The notes under the pieces: generated by a model
What the model was told of the DNA's origin: nothing
Database searches by the model: none
What the model saw: the letters and a program-made list of their open reading frames with translations, nothing else
In this document: positions 53,353 through 60,944 of the stretch, piece after piece
How the letters are laid out: each line of letters begins with the position of its first letter
Position numbering within the stretch: position 1 is the first letter of the stretch
NCBI GenBank assembly: GCA_965230225.1
Contig: CBDDKM010000002.1
Location: 558,001-622,000 of the forward strand
DNA length: 64,000 nucleotides
Direction: 5' to 3'
Source: CALSMU01 sp965230225
GTDB lineage: Bacteria > Bacteroidota > Bacteroidia > Flavobacteriales_D > Parvicellaceae
Translations under genes and position numbers: made by a program

Positions 53353-54138
53353 ATGAAAAGACTAAAAACAGCCATAATTATAGTAGCTCTTTTTGGGCTA
53401 ATAAGTTGCAGTGAAAAGAAAGAAGACAAAGGGAAGGAGTTACCACAGGTAGAAGAGTCTTATCAAATCCCTGTGGAACACATTGACCCAACACCTGATC
53501 AAGCCGAAAGAAGACAGCACTCTGAAGAAATTTGTAAATCCTATGGTATTCCAATTTACACCAACCCAAACGCTTTATTTGTAAACCCAGAAGATAGTGT
53601 CGAGATTAGACTAAAAGATGAAGTCGTAGATCGAGTTTACGCTTTACTGTACCAAGGGTTGAAAAGTGAAGGGCTGGAACAAGAACTACTTGACCAGATA
53701 TTTCATGAATACAAATTAGGAGAAGTCTTTACCCCTAATGAAAAGAAATATGTATTCAATACATCACCAACAGAACAACAAATTATAGATGCAAATTGGC
53801 GTTATGAAAGTATGCATGTTCTCCTTTGGTCATTGGGGTATATCGAAGAGCTTTCATACCCATCGGATGTATGTAACGTTGCCGAAGATGTAAAGATTAT
53901 ATACGATTTAGGGCCAATCAAATTTAGGGAGCAAGCCAACCTTAGGAGCAAAGAAGAAATTCTAGATGAAGCAGACCTGATTTTACGTTTTGATTGGGCT
54001 TGTGTTAATGCAAGAGTAAATGGTGAAGATGCACCTGGGAATTTAAATTCAAGTGTGGTATACGAAAGGCATTATTCATTAAACTGGTTAATCAACTTTT
54101 ACGATTTGGACTGGGATGATGTAACTACTGATACATAA
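53353..54138 (+). CDS. DUF4272 lipoprotein
   Basis: 261 residues from ATG at 53353 (MKRLKTAIIIVALFGLISC). An earlier ATG at 53335 is inside the previous gene and would precede the signal. Lipobox LISC, Cys19. The DUF4272 wording includes DEVVDRVYALLYQGLKSEGL, WRYESMHVLLWSLGYIEELS and LILRFDWACVNARVNGEDAP. DUF4272 proteins are of unknown function and often sit near polymorphic toxin or immunity loci; no toxin is next to this one. Confidence 0.8.
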   Translation: MKRLKTAIIIVALFGLISCSEKKEDKGKELPQVEESYQIPVEHIDPTPDQAERRQHSEEICKSYGIPIYTNPNALFVNPEDSVEIRLKDEVVDRVYALLYQGLKSEGLEQELLDQIFHEYKLGEVFTPNEKKYVFNTSPTEQQIIDANWRYESMHVLLWSLGYIEELSYPSDVCNVAEDVKIIYDLGPIKFREQANLRSKEEILDEADLILRFDWACVNARVNGEDAPGNLNSSVVYERHYSLNWLINFYDLDWDDVTTDT

Positions 54139-54152
54139 TATGTTAACCATTC

Positions 54153-54611
54153 ATGAGTACCCAAATCAATATAATTAAAACCTTCAAAGGCCATTTCTCT
54201 TATCTCTATTTTGATGAACATGGAGAAGCAATAGAAGGTGACCATGTTAAATTTGAAATGCAACTTGAATTTGATGGAGACAACTTTCATGGCTCAAGAG
54301 TAGATGAAGAATCAGAAGGATTATTTGATAAACCCATTACAGTAAATGGATTTATAGAAGGTCATCTAATTAGCTTTATCGTAAAGTATCCATATGGTTA
54401 CTACTTCGATGAAGAAAAACAATGTTTGGTAGCAGATAAAAAAAGTGAATACCCTGGTTGTGAATACGAGGGGTATTATAACGAAGAACTTGATTGCTAT
54501 ATTGGTAGATGGATTATTATTGAGGATGCTCAAAATGAGGGAACCTATCAAACTGATCAAATATTAGAAGTATCTGAAGGGTGCTTTGAAATGAAAGAAG
54601 TAAAACAATGA
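54153..54611 (+). CDS. Protein of unknown function
   Basis: 152 residues, acidic, beta-rich. It begins MSTQINIIKTFKGHFSYLYF and has repeated ...DEHGEAIEGDHVKF and CEYEGYYNEELDCYIGRW patterns. No signal or membrane segment was seen. The stop overlaps the DUF1801 start by 4 bases (ATGA). Confidence 0.65.
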   Translation: MSTQINIIKTFKGHFSYLYFDEHGEAIEGDHVKFEMQLEFDGDNFHGSRVDEESEGLFDKPITVNGFIEGHLISFIVKYPYGYYFDEEKQCLVADKKSEYPGCEYEGYYNEELDCYIGRWIIIEDAQNEGTYQTDQILEVSEGCFEMKEVKQ

Positions 54612-55036
54612 CTAACCTAACCATAAACATCACCCCACAAGCCAAGACCAAATTGGCCAATTACCCCAACCACATAAAAGCCAAGTTGGAGTACTTAAAA
54701 GATCTGGTAACTCAAGTAGCTGAGGAAACAAAAGAAGTACAACAACTAGAAGTCACCCTTAAGTGGGGAGAACCTAGCTTTGTTACGAAGCACGGTAGTA
54801 CCTTGCGCATGGACTGGAAAGAAAAAACACCTCATCAATACGCCATGTATTTTCAATGCTCCAGCCGATTGGTAGATACGTTTAGAATGGTGTTTAAAGA
54901 CCGGTTTCAATTTGAAGGCAGTAGAGCCATCATCTTTCAGCTGGATGATGAAATACCCGTACCGGAGCTAAAAGAGTGTATAAAAGCAGCTTTGAGGTAT
55001 CACAAAGTAAAAGATGAAATAACTTTGGGAATATGA
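54608..55036 (+). CDS. DUF1801-family protein
   Basis: 142 residues with the family pattern: LEVTLKWGEPSFVTKHGSTL, LRMDWKEKTPHQYAMYFQCS and FQLDDEIPVPELKECIKAAL. DUF1801 proteins have a frataxin-like or YdeI-like fold with unclear roles, some linked to stress. It overlaps both neighbours by 4 bases (with 54153-54611 and with the Crp/Fnr gene), so the three form one coupled unit. Confidence 0.85.
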   Translation: MTNLTINITPQAKTKLANYPNHIKAKLEYLKDLVTQVAEETKEVQQLEVTLKWGEPSFVTKHGSTLRMDWKEKTPHQYAMYFQCSSRLVDTFRMVFKDRFQFEGSRAIIFQLDDEIPVPELKECIKAALRYHKVKDEITLGI

Positions 55037-55608
55037 AACATATTCTGGTAGAAATCTTATCTCAAATGACTCCTTTAACCCAGGAGGAAGAGAACTCCAT
55101 CGAAAACAGCTTTCCTATTAAAACTTACCCCTCTGGAACTTTTCTGTTAAAAGAAGGTCAGGTAGCTCGCGATGCCTACTACGTTATTAAAGGCTGTGTT
55201 AGGGAGTATGAGCAACTGGATGGAGAAGAAAACACCACCGGTTTTTTTACCGAAAATATGTCGCTGGCTAATTTCCAAAGCATGGCCTCCGGAGCTCCAT
55301 CCAGAAAATTCTTTGTGTGCAACGAAGAAACTACCGTGGCAATAGTTAATTCTGAAAAAGAAGAAGAGTTGTATAAAAAACACCCACGATTTGAGTCTTT
55401 TTGTAGAGCAGGGATGGAACAAATGCTCGGAGAAAAGCAAGATCAATTAGCCGAAATGATTTCTTTAAAACCGGAACAACGGTACCTCAAACTGCAAAGC
55501 GAAAGACCCGATTTATTAAACCGGGTTCCACAATATCAAATTGCCAGTTATTTGGGCATTTCGCCGGAAACTTTAAGCCGAATAAGAAAGCGAATGGTCA
55601 AAAATTAA
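55033..55608 (+). CDS. Crp/Fnr-family transcriptional regulator
   Basis: 191 residues. The cyclic-nucleotide-binding fold (about 20-125) is present, with PSGTFLLKEGQVARDAYYVI and an RxxS-like pocket that is not conserved, so cAMP binding is doubtful. The C-terminal HTH (about 150-185) reads QYQIASYLGISPETLSRIRKRM. It is typical of small Bacteroidota Crp/Fnr regulators without an FNR iron-sulfur cluster. Its 3' end overlaps the opposite-strand barrel gene by 11 bases. Confidence 0.9.
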   Translation: MKHILVEILSQMTPLTQEEENSIENSFPIKTYPSGTFLLKEGQVARDAYYVIKGCVREYEQLDGEENTTGFFTENMSLANFQSMASGAPSRKFFVCNEETTVAIVNSEKEEELYKKHPRFESFCRAGMEQMLGEKQDQLAEMISLKPEQRYLKLQSERPDLLNRVPQYQIASYLGISPETLSRIRKRMVKN

Positions 55609-56206
55609 TGCCAAAATACAACCCAGGTTCACCTAGAAAAAAGCTTGGAAAACGATCTTCTTGCACCTGAAAAGAAGCAGGTAAATTGGTGTTGATGGGC
55701 CAAAAAGTACAAGCAATGGAAGGCTCCAAAAAAGCTCTATTCTTCCAAAACCTTAGTTGATAACCTAGTCTAACTGTATTGAACAATTGAAAACCCGTTT
55801 GAATTTTTTGGTGGTGTTCGTCCAGATAATTCTGATGCAAAGCAGTTGAATGTATTTGAGCATAGGTTTGCTTCCACAAAAAGCGCTTATAGGTTAATCC
55901 CACTCCATAAGCCTTTACTTTGCCTGGAAAATTAGATTCGGGGTTTTCAAAATGCTTTCCATAAGGCCTGCCTAACGGCCCATGGTAAACCCAGGTAATT
56001 GCCTCTATGGTCATCACATCTTTAGGGGTAAATCGATACCCAAAATTAAGTTGGTAATAATCGGCCGGATTAGGGGCTAAATTGGCCAGCATAAACAAAC
56101 TACTTCCCATAAAGTGCTTTTTGGCAATAGTATCGTTTTGAGCTTTGGTTGATAAGGTAGTTAGTGTGTATAACCCTAACATTAGGTATAATCTCCATTT
56201 CATCAT
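55598..56206 (-). CDS. Outer-membrane beta-barrel-like protein
   Basis: 202 residues with a signal peptide (1-22). The mature part alternates hydrophobic and polar residues as in small beta-barrels and ends in an aromatic residue (LYFGINF), the outer-membrane insertion signal. Wording such as YYQLNFGYRFTPKDVMTIEA supports it. It converges on and overlaps the Crp/Fnr gene. Function is unknown. Confidence 0.65.
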   Translation of the reverse strand: MMKWRLYLMLGLYTLTTLSTKAQNDTIAKKHFMGSSLFMLANLAPNPADYYQLNFGYRFTPKDVMTIEAITWVYHGPLGRPYGKHFENPESNFPGKVKAYGVGLTYKRFLWKQTYAQIHSTALHQNYLDEHHQKIQTGFQLFNTVRLGYQLRFWKNRAFLEPSIACTFWPINTNLPASFQVQEDRFPSFFLGEPGLYFGINF

Positions 56207-56308
56207 TTCTCATTTTGAAACAAAGTTCTGTTGGAATAAAAAAGCATCCATTGACGATCGTCAAGAAATGAAATCGATACCTTTACAACCTTATGAAAAA
56301 TGACATTG

Positions 56309-56656
56309 CTACCCTTTAATAATCTTATCCCGATGCATGTTTCCCCATTTCTCCAATTCGAGAAGAATTGCCTTGCATGACTCTCCATAAGGAGTAATCT
56401 CATATACAATAGAAATAGGTTGTGTACTCACCACAACTCGTTCTACTAACTGATTAACTTCCAACTCTTTTAACTCCTTAGAAAGCATTCGAGGGGTGAT
56501 CTCTAACATGTTCTGAAGCTCAATAAAACGTGCTGATTTAAAGTGGATTAATGCCCCCAAAATGGGAATTTTCCACTTGCCACTAAGCATATCCAGAGAG
56601 TCTCGTATGGCTAATAAGCTTCTACTACAATCGGGTGTGTTTTTCAATGTTTTCAT
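56309..56656 (-). CDS. HxlR-family winged-helix regulator
   Basis: 115 residues covering the whole HxlR domain. It contains LDMLSGKWKIPILGALIHFK and FIELQNMLEITPRMLSKELK. The start MKTLKNTPDCSRS has the Cys used by redox-sensing members. It is divergent from the NAD(P)-binding gene at 56751, with a palindrome (56666-56679) just upstream of its start, so it probably represses both genes. Confidence 0.92.
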   Translation of the reverse strand: MKTLKNTPDCSRSLLAIRDSLDMLSGKWKIPILGALIHFKSARFIELQNMLEITPRMLSKELKELEVNQLVERVVVSTQPISIVYEITPYGESCKAILLELEKWGNMHRDKIIKG

Positions 56657-56664
56657 ATCAATCG

Positions 56665-56693
56665 CTATACTTTAGTATATCACTATACTTTAG
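56665..56693. promoter_or_regulatory. Operator-like palindrome and half-site in the HxlR/oxidoreductase spacer
   Basis: TATACTTTAGTATA (56666-56679) is a dyad with a TTTA centre. CTATACTTTAG is repeated at 56665-56675 and 56683-56693, 18 bp apart. It is the expected place and size for an HxlR dimer site. A -7-like TAAATTTG (56715-56722) follows on the plus strand. Confidence 0.55.
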
Positions 56694-56750
56694 GAAGTTG
56701 ATATTAAAAGTATATAAATTTGCTCACATAAACTTAAAAACATTACAAAA

Positions 56751-57392
56751 ATGAAAATACTTCTTTTAGGAGCCAATGGAGGAATAGGAACTCATATTCT
56801 TAAAATAGCCTTAGAAAATGGCGAAAATGTAATTGCTTATGTACGTCGAAAAGAAGCAATCGATATTAAACATGAAAGGTTATCTATAGTAGTAGGAAAT
56901 CTTCAAAACGAAAAATTACTTGAGCCACTTATTAAAGATGCAGATGTGGTAATAAGTGCTCTTGGGCCTGCCATGGATATGTCCAGAAAAGTAAAGTCTA
57001 CTCCATTGGCTGACGCTCATGAAATGGTGCTCAGAATTATGAAAAAATGGGGTAGAAAACGTTTCATTACCATTGGAACACCAACGGTACAAGGTAAAGA
57101 TGATGTAAAGCACTTTAGTAATACCATATTACCTATCATCCCGAAGATACTATTCCCTACTGGTTACGTTGAATATCGAAAAATGGGAGAAATAATGAAT
57201 CAATCAGATCTGGATTGGACAGTAGTTCGTTTTCTAGATCCAAAGGCAAAACATAAAAACGATAACTACCAGGTAAGGCTGGATGGTAAGTCCACCAAGT
57301 TTAAAATATCGCGTAAAAACATTGCCAATTTTGTTTACAAAGTAGCTTCCGAAAATTTATACATTCGTCAAATGCCAATAGTGTTTCATTAA
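56751..57392 (+). CDS. NAD(P)-binding oxidoreductase-like protein (atypical SDR)
   Basis: 213 residues. The dinucleotide-binding start is LLLGANGGIGTHILKIALEN, followed by VISALGPAMDMSRKVKSTPL. The C-terminal WTVVRFLDPKAKHKN fits the NAD(P)H-binding (NmrA-like) family. Such proteins often follow HxlR regulators and act as quinone or flavin reductases or redox sensors. A control site lies between the two genes. Confidence 0.85.
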   Translation: MKILLLGANGGIGTHILKIALENGENVIAYVRRKEAIDIKHERLSIVVGNLQNEKLLEPLIKDADVVISALGPAMDMSRKVKSTPLADAHEMVLRIMKKWGRKRFITIGTPTVQGKDDVKHFSNTILPIIPKILFPTGYVEYRKMGEIMNQSDLDWTVVRFLDPKAKHKNDNYQVRLDGKSTKFKISRKNIANFVYKVASENLYIRQMPIVFH

Positions 57393-57444
57393 CATTTTCT
57401 TTCTGTTATTGAAATGAGCTTTATATTTAAAGCAAACCTGTTCT

Positions 57445-57891
57445 ATGGCACATCATACAATCATATACGGTCGAATAAGTGGAGCAACCTGGAAAACGGA
57501 AGATTATTATAAGCTTCATAGAATGAATCTGGAAGTAATAAATGCCTTATCCGAAAATGATGATGAATTTCCATGGATTAACCGTAGCATGTTTTCGATA
57601 CCCAATCAACAAGGTGTTTTTAGAGATCAGGTAATCACCTTTGGGGCCAGTTATAAAACGCTCGAGTATGAGTGGCACATTTGGTTGGAAAAATTCGAAA
57701 ACCTACTTAAAAAGTTATACTGGTATGATGTTACCATTCATGCTGAGTTTGAAGTTATGGGTGAATATAAGTACGAGTGGATAACCAGTATAGAGCAAAT
57801 GAAAGAAAAGCTCTTTATTGACTCCCCTCAGCCGATATCGGAATGGGAGTTCAAAAGTAATGGGCCAAGAAGCTTTGAAGAGTTTCTTTAA
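57445..57891 (+). CDS. Protein of unknown function
   Basis: 148 residues, begins MAHHTIIYGRISGATWKTED. Tryptophan-rich (EYEWHIWLEKFENLLKKLYW, EWEFKSN). No signal, membrane or catalytic motif. It lies 14 bases before the WYL regulator start. Confidence 0.65.
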   Translation: MAHHTIIYGRISGATWKTEDYYKLHRMNLEVINALSENDDEFPWINRSMFSIPNQQGVFRDQVITFGASYKTLEYEWHIWLEKFENLLKKLYWYDVTIHAEFEVMGEYKYEWITSIEQMKEKLFIDSPQPISEWEFKSNGPRSFEEFL

Positions 57892-57905
57892 TTTTGTGCC
57901 ACAAC

Positions 57906-58610
57906 ATGGAAGAAAAACCAAGATTATCAAGGCTAACGGCCATTCTTACTCAATTGCAATCCAAAAGAGTAGTTACGGCCACCTACCTTGCGGAAAAGCA
58001 CGGTGTAAGTGTTCGAACCATCTATCGTGATATTCGTACACTGGAAAAATCTGGTATCCCCATTGTTACAGAAGAAGGAAAAGGGTACTCTCTAATGGAG
58101 GGATACCAACTCCCACCTGTACTCTTTACAGAAGACGAAGCGAATGCTCTTATTACTGCAGAACAGCTAGTGCTAAAAAGCAAGGACCAATCTTTTACAG
58201 ATCATTACTCCAGTGCCATTACCAAAATAAAATCGGTACTTAAGTATTCACAAAAGGATAAAGCAGACTTATTATCTGATCGGGTGTATTTTGGAGGAAA
58301 TAACAGGCTCGAAAAAACCAGTAACTACCTGATGAAACTCCAGTCGGCAATTACCAACTTCCAATTGATGGAGGTCCATTATCGATCTTCTGAAAACAAG
58401 GAAACCAAAAGAACCATAGAACCTTTTGCTCTGTACAACAACAGGGGAAATTGGTTGCTAATTGCATTTTGCAGATTACGAGATGAATTTAGAGCTTTCC
58501 GCATTGATTATATAGAAAATCTAATCCCCCTTGATGATGTTTTTACTCCTCATAACATGACCATAGTAGATTATTTTGAAAAATTTGTAAAAGACCAAAA
58601 ACACCCCTGA
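57906..58610 (+). CDS. YafY-type HTH/WYL regulator
   Basis: 234 residues from ATG at 57906 (MEEKPRLSRLTAILTQLQ). A TTG at 57894 would add four residues. HTH: TATYLAEKHGVSVRTIYRDI, typical of DeoR-like YafY regulators. The WYL part is NNRGNWLLIAFCRLRDEFRAFRIDYIENL, with WLL in place of WYL. Its stop codon TGA is the first base triplet of a TGACA-N6-TGTCA palindrome before the DUF4345 gene, so that gene is a likely target. Confidence 0.9.
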   Translation: MEEKPRLSRLTAILTQLQSKRVVTATYLAEKHGVSVRTIYRDIRTLEKSGIPIVTEEGKGYSLMEGYQLPPVLFTEDEANALITAEQLVLKSKDQSFTDHYSSAITKIKSVLKYSQKDKADLLSDRVYFGGNNRLEKTSNYLMKLQSAITNFQLMEVHYRSSENKETKRTIEPFALYNNRGNWLLIAFCRLRDEFRAFRIDYIENLIPLDDVFTPHNMTIVDYFEKFVKDQKHP

Positions 58611-58623
58611 CATACCCTTGTCA
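58608..58623. promoter_or_regulatory. Palindrome TGACA-N6-TGTCA, possible WYL operator
   Basis: TGACA (58608-58612) and TGTCA (58619-58623) are a perfect inverted repeat that includes the stop codon of the WYL gene. It sits upstream of a -7-like TAGTTTTG (58635-58642) and the 58673 gene, as a repressor site would. Confidence 0.55.
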
Positions 58624-58634
58624 CCATCCCATTT

Positions 58635-58642
58635 TAGTTTTG
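58635..58642 (+). promoter_or_regulatory. Probable -7 element before the DUF4345 gene
   Basis: TAGTTTTG fits TAnnTTTG, 30 bases before the start codon. The TTG at 58618 is only 14 bases away, short of the normal spacing. Confidence 0.4.
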
Positions 58643-58672
58643 CCTCAGTATTAACAATAAAGCAATTTTAAA

Positions 58673-59059
58673 ATGGAAATTATCAAAATTATTATTCTAT
58701 CATTATCAAGTTTATTACTAGTATTTGTAGGTCTTTCAAGGTTAACTAACCCTATCAAAACTTATCAGAAAAATTCCGGTATTACCCTTTCAAACGATGT
58801 TAACCTACTCAACGAAATGAGAGGAGTGGGAGCAGTTATGTTGTGCGCTGGTATCATTACTGTCTTAGGAATTTTTATTCCTTTACTCACCTTTACCTCT
58901 TTTATAGTAGGAACCTTAATTTTTATAGGGTTTGCCATTGGTCGTTTTGCCAGCATTGCCTCCGACGGTAAACCAAACAAACAAATAAGCCAGGGAATAG
59001 GGTTTGAACTGTTTTTAGGAGCTGCAAACATTGCCGGGTTAGTAATAATGTTTGCTTAA
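58673..59059 (+). CDS. DUF4345-like membrane protein
   Basis: 128 residues with four hydrophobic segments (about 4-22, 46-66, 69-92 and 109-127) and the family wording LLNEMRGVGAVMLCAGIITV and GFAIGRFASIASDGKPNK. It lies next to a YafY-type regulator as in many genomes; its function is unknown. The next gene starts immediately after the stop. Confidence 0.8.
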   Translation: MEIIKIIILSLSSLLLVFVGLSRLTNPIKTYQKNSGITLSNDVNLLNEMRGVGAVMLCAGIITVLGIFIPLLTFTSFIVGTLIFIGFAIGRFASIASDGKPNKQISQGIGFELFLGAANIAGLVIMFA

Positions 59060-59524
59060 ATGGCCGAAGTGAACGCGGATGAAGATGGTAGCAATTATAT
59101 TGCTACCTTTACTTTAGTTCTTATTGAGAACCCCAAACCTTCAACCAAGAGTATGGAAGAAACCCTCATTCGTTCAGAAGAAGCCAATTATTTACCAGGT
59201 GTTAAAATGATCATTGGCACATTAATGCTAACCAACCAACGCTTACTTTTTTCCGGAACACAGTTTCATATTAAAGAAGAAGAGGGTACCATAATGTACC
59301 ACTTTGACAAGGCACTTAACATCAACCAATTTTCGGAAGAGGAATATATAAACCTACCCCTTAATGGCGTAACCTGTGAAATAAAAAGGCATGGACTTAC
59401 GAAAGTGGTTTTGGTAACCGATCCTGAAGGGAACAGATATAAATTGGCCGTTAAAAAAAGCCAACGACAAGAGTGGGTAGATGCTATTAGTAATGCAAGG
59501 GATCAATTGGGCAATAAACACTAA
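59060..59524 (+). CDS. GRAM/PH-like domain protein
   Basis: 154 residues. The GRAM-domain motif GTLMLTNQRLLFSGTQFHI is clear. The rest is a PH-like fold ending in a helix (SQRQEWVDAISNARDQLG). GRAM domains bind membranes or lipids, but with no membrane anchor the role is open. It starts directly after the DUF4345 stop (TAA-ATG). Confidence 0.75.
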   Translation: MAEVNADEDGSNYIATFTLVLIENPKPSTKSMEETLIRSEEANYLPGVKMIIGTLMLTNQRLLFSGTQFHIKEEEGTIMYHFDKALNINQFSEEEYINLPLNGVTCEIKRHGLTKVVLVTDPEGNRYKLAVKKSQRQEWVDAISNARDQLGNKH

Positions 59525-59527
59525 AGA

Positions 59528-60136
59528 ATGGAAAATAGATTCAAAGATGTCATCAATAATGGGATAAAACCACTGTTAAAGCAAGCCGGGTTTAAGAAGA
59601 AAGCTTTAAACTTTTACAAAAGTGTAAATGACATAGTATACATCCTCAATATTCAAAAGAGTCATGGAAACTCCAGTCAGGAACTAAGGTTTTACATCAA
59701 TATTGGTATACACGATAACACTGTAGAAGAGGAAATCAATAACCGCGTTCTGGAATTCCCAAAAGAATACCAATGCCATGTTCGCCTACGCATCGATAAT
59801 GAAGAAGTGGATTTTACTATTAACAGTACTTCTGACGATGATGTTCTAATAGAAACCCTAACAAGGTTAATAGAACAAATTCTTCAATTTTTTGATGACA
59901 TTCCAAACCACGAAGCTTTTCTGGAATATATCGCCAAAGAAGGAACATTAAAAGAGGATGAGTTGTTTCGATACTTTATTAGAAAGAACCTTCAGGAACA
60001 CGCAAACTCCATGGTTAAATATTATAAGAAAGCATTTAGCAAGAACGACGATCGATGGGAGGATGTTTTTAAGGAAATGTTCGCCGACATTGTTGAAGAA
60101 GAAAACTCACCCATTCAAATACCTGAATTACAATAG
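59528..60136 (+). CDS. DUF4304-family protein
   Basis: 202 residues. The N-terminal LLKQAGFKKKALNFYKSVND and FYINIGIHDNTVEEEINN are DUF4304 landmarks. It is soluble with a helical C-terminal part. DUF4304 proteins are of unknown role, frequent in toxin-immunity loci and mobile regions. The stop is directly followed by the TTG start of the next gene. Confidence 0.8.
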   Translation: MENRFKDVINNGIKPLLKQAGFKKKALNFYKSVNDIVYILNIQKSHGNSSQELRFYINIGIHDNTVEEEINNRVLEFPKEYQCHVRLRIDNEEVDFTINSTSDDDVLIETLTRLIEQILQFFDDIPNHEAFLEYIAKEGTLKEDELFRYFIRKNLQEHANSMVKYYKKAFSKNDDRWEDVFKEMFADIVEEENSPIQIPELQ

Positions 60137-60676
60137 TTGACTCTACCCCAACTACATATCGAAACTGAAAGGTTAATTATTCGCCCATTTACCCGAGAGG
60201 ATATTGAACCCTCCTATGCCATGAATTTAGACGCCGAGGTAAGCAAATACACCGGAGACGGAGGTGTGGTTAGCCGAGAAGAAACTGAAAGAAGAATCAT
60301 AGAAAATGTATTGGGCGACTACCAAAAACACGGCTATGGCCGATTAGCAGTTGAGCTAAAAGGAGAAAATAAATTCATCGGTTTTACTGGTTTAAAATAC
60401 CTGGAAGATCTTAAAGAGGCAGACCTTGGTTATCGATTCATGAAAAAATATTGGGGCAAAGGAATTGCTACAGAATCTGCCTTAGCCAGCCTTAAATTAG
60501 GGTTTGAAACTCTGGGTCTAGACCGAATCATAGCTATGGTACTACCGGAAAATCATGGCTCTGTAAGAGTGCTAGAGAAACTCCATTTTGACTACGAAAA
60601 AGATATCATTGAAGATGGCTTAACAGCAAGATACTACTCTTTGAATAAGGAAACATGGCTGAAGCATAACAGTTAG
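60137..60676 (+). CDS. GNAT-family N-acetyltransferase (RimJ/RimL type)
   Basis: 179 residues with a TTG start directly after the previous stop; no ATG precedes the conserved start LHIETERLIIRPFTREDIEP. The acetyl-CoA site is YRFMKKYWGKGIATESALA, followed by IIAMVLPENHGSVRVLEKLH. The acceptor is unknown; RimJ/RimL relatives acetylate ribosomal proteins, others antibiotics or amino acids. Confidence 0.92.
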   Translation: MTLPQLHIETERLIIRPFTREDIEPSYAMNLDAEVSKYTGDGGVVSREETERRIIENVLGDYQKHGYGRLAVELKGENKFIGFTGLKYLEDLKEADLGYRFMKKYWGKGIATESALASLKLGFETLGLDRIIAMVLPENHGSVRVLEKLHFDYEKDIIEDGLTARYYSLNKETWLKHNS

Positions 60677-60784
60677 CCCTTTTACACACAAACCACTAAA
60701 GCTTGGTTTTCAGCTGTTTAAAAGATTTTTTAAATTTTTTTCAATCATTTTTTTACTACGCAAAACTATTGCGCACCACCCCTA

Positions 60785-60792
60785 TACCTTTG
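60785..60792 (+). promoter_or_regulatory. -7 element with long leader
   Basis: TACCTTTG fits TAnnTTTG. Transcription from it would give a leader of about 145 bases with two hairpins before the 60945 gene. No TTG at the usual spacing was found. Confidence 0.45.
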
Positions 60793-60813
60793 GATTGTAA
60801 TTAAAATTCAGGC

Positions 60814-60900
60814 ATAGGTAGTTCCTATAGATTTTTTTAAAGAAAGCCGTACTCCCCGCTAGGATTTTGATTACAAAAAATAGGTAAAAGGAGTTCCTAT
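60814..60900 (+). promoter_or_regulatory. Two ATAGG/CCTAT hairpins in a leader
   Basis: ATAGG-TAGTT-CCTAT (60814-60828) and ATAGG-N11-CCTAT (60880-60900) share AGTTCCTATA. The second loop holds AAAAGGAGTT, a Shine-Dalgarno-like run. They could be operators on DNA or RNA hairpins controlling the downstream TerD-like gene. Confidence 0.55.
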
Positions 60901-60944
60901 ATTTTCCAAGACAGAATTACTCCTCACTTATTAAATTTACAGAA

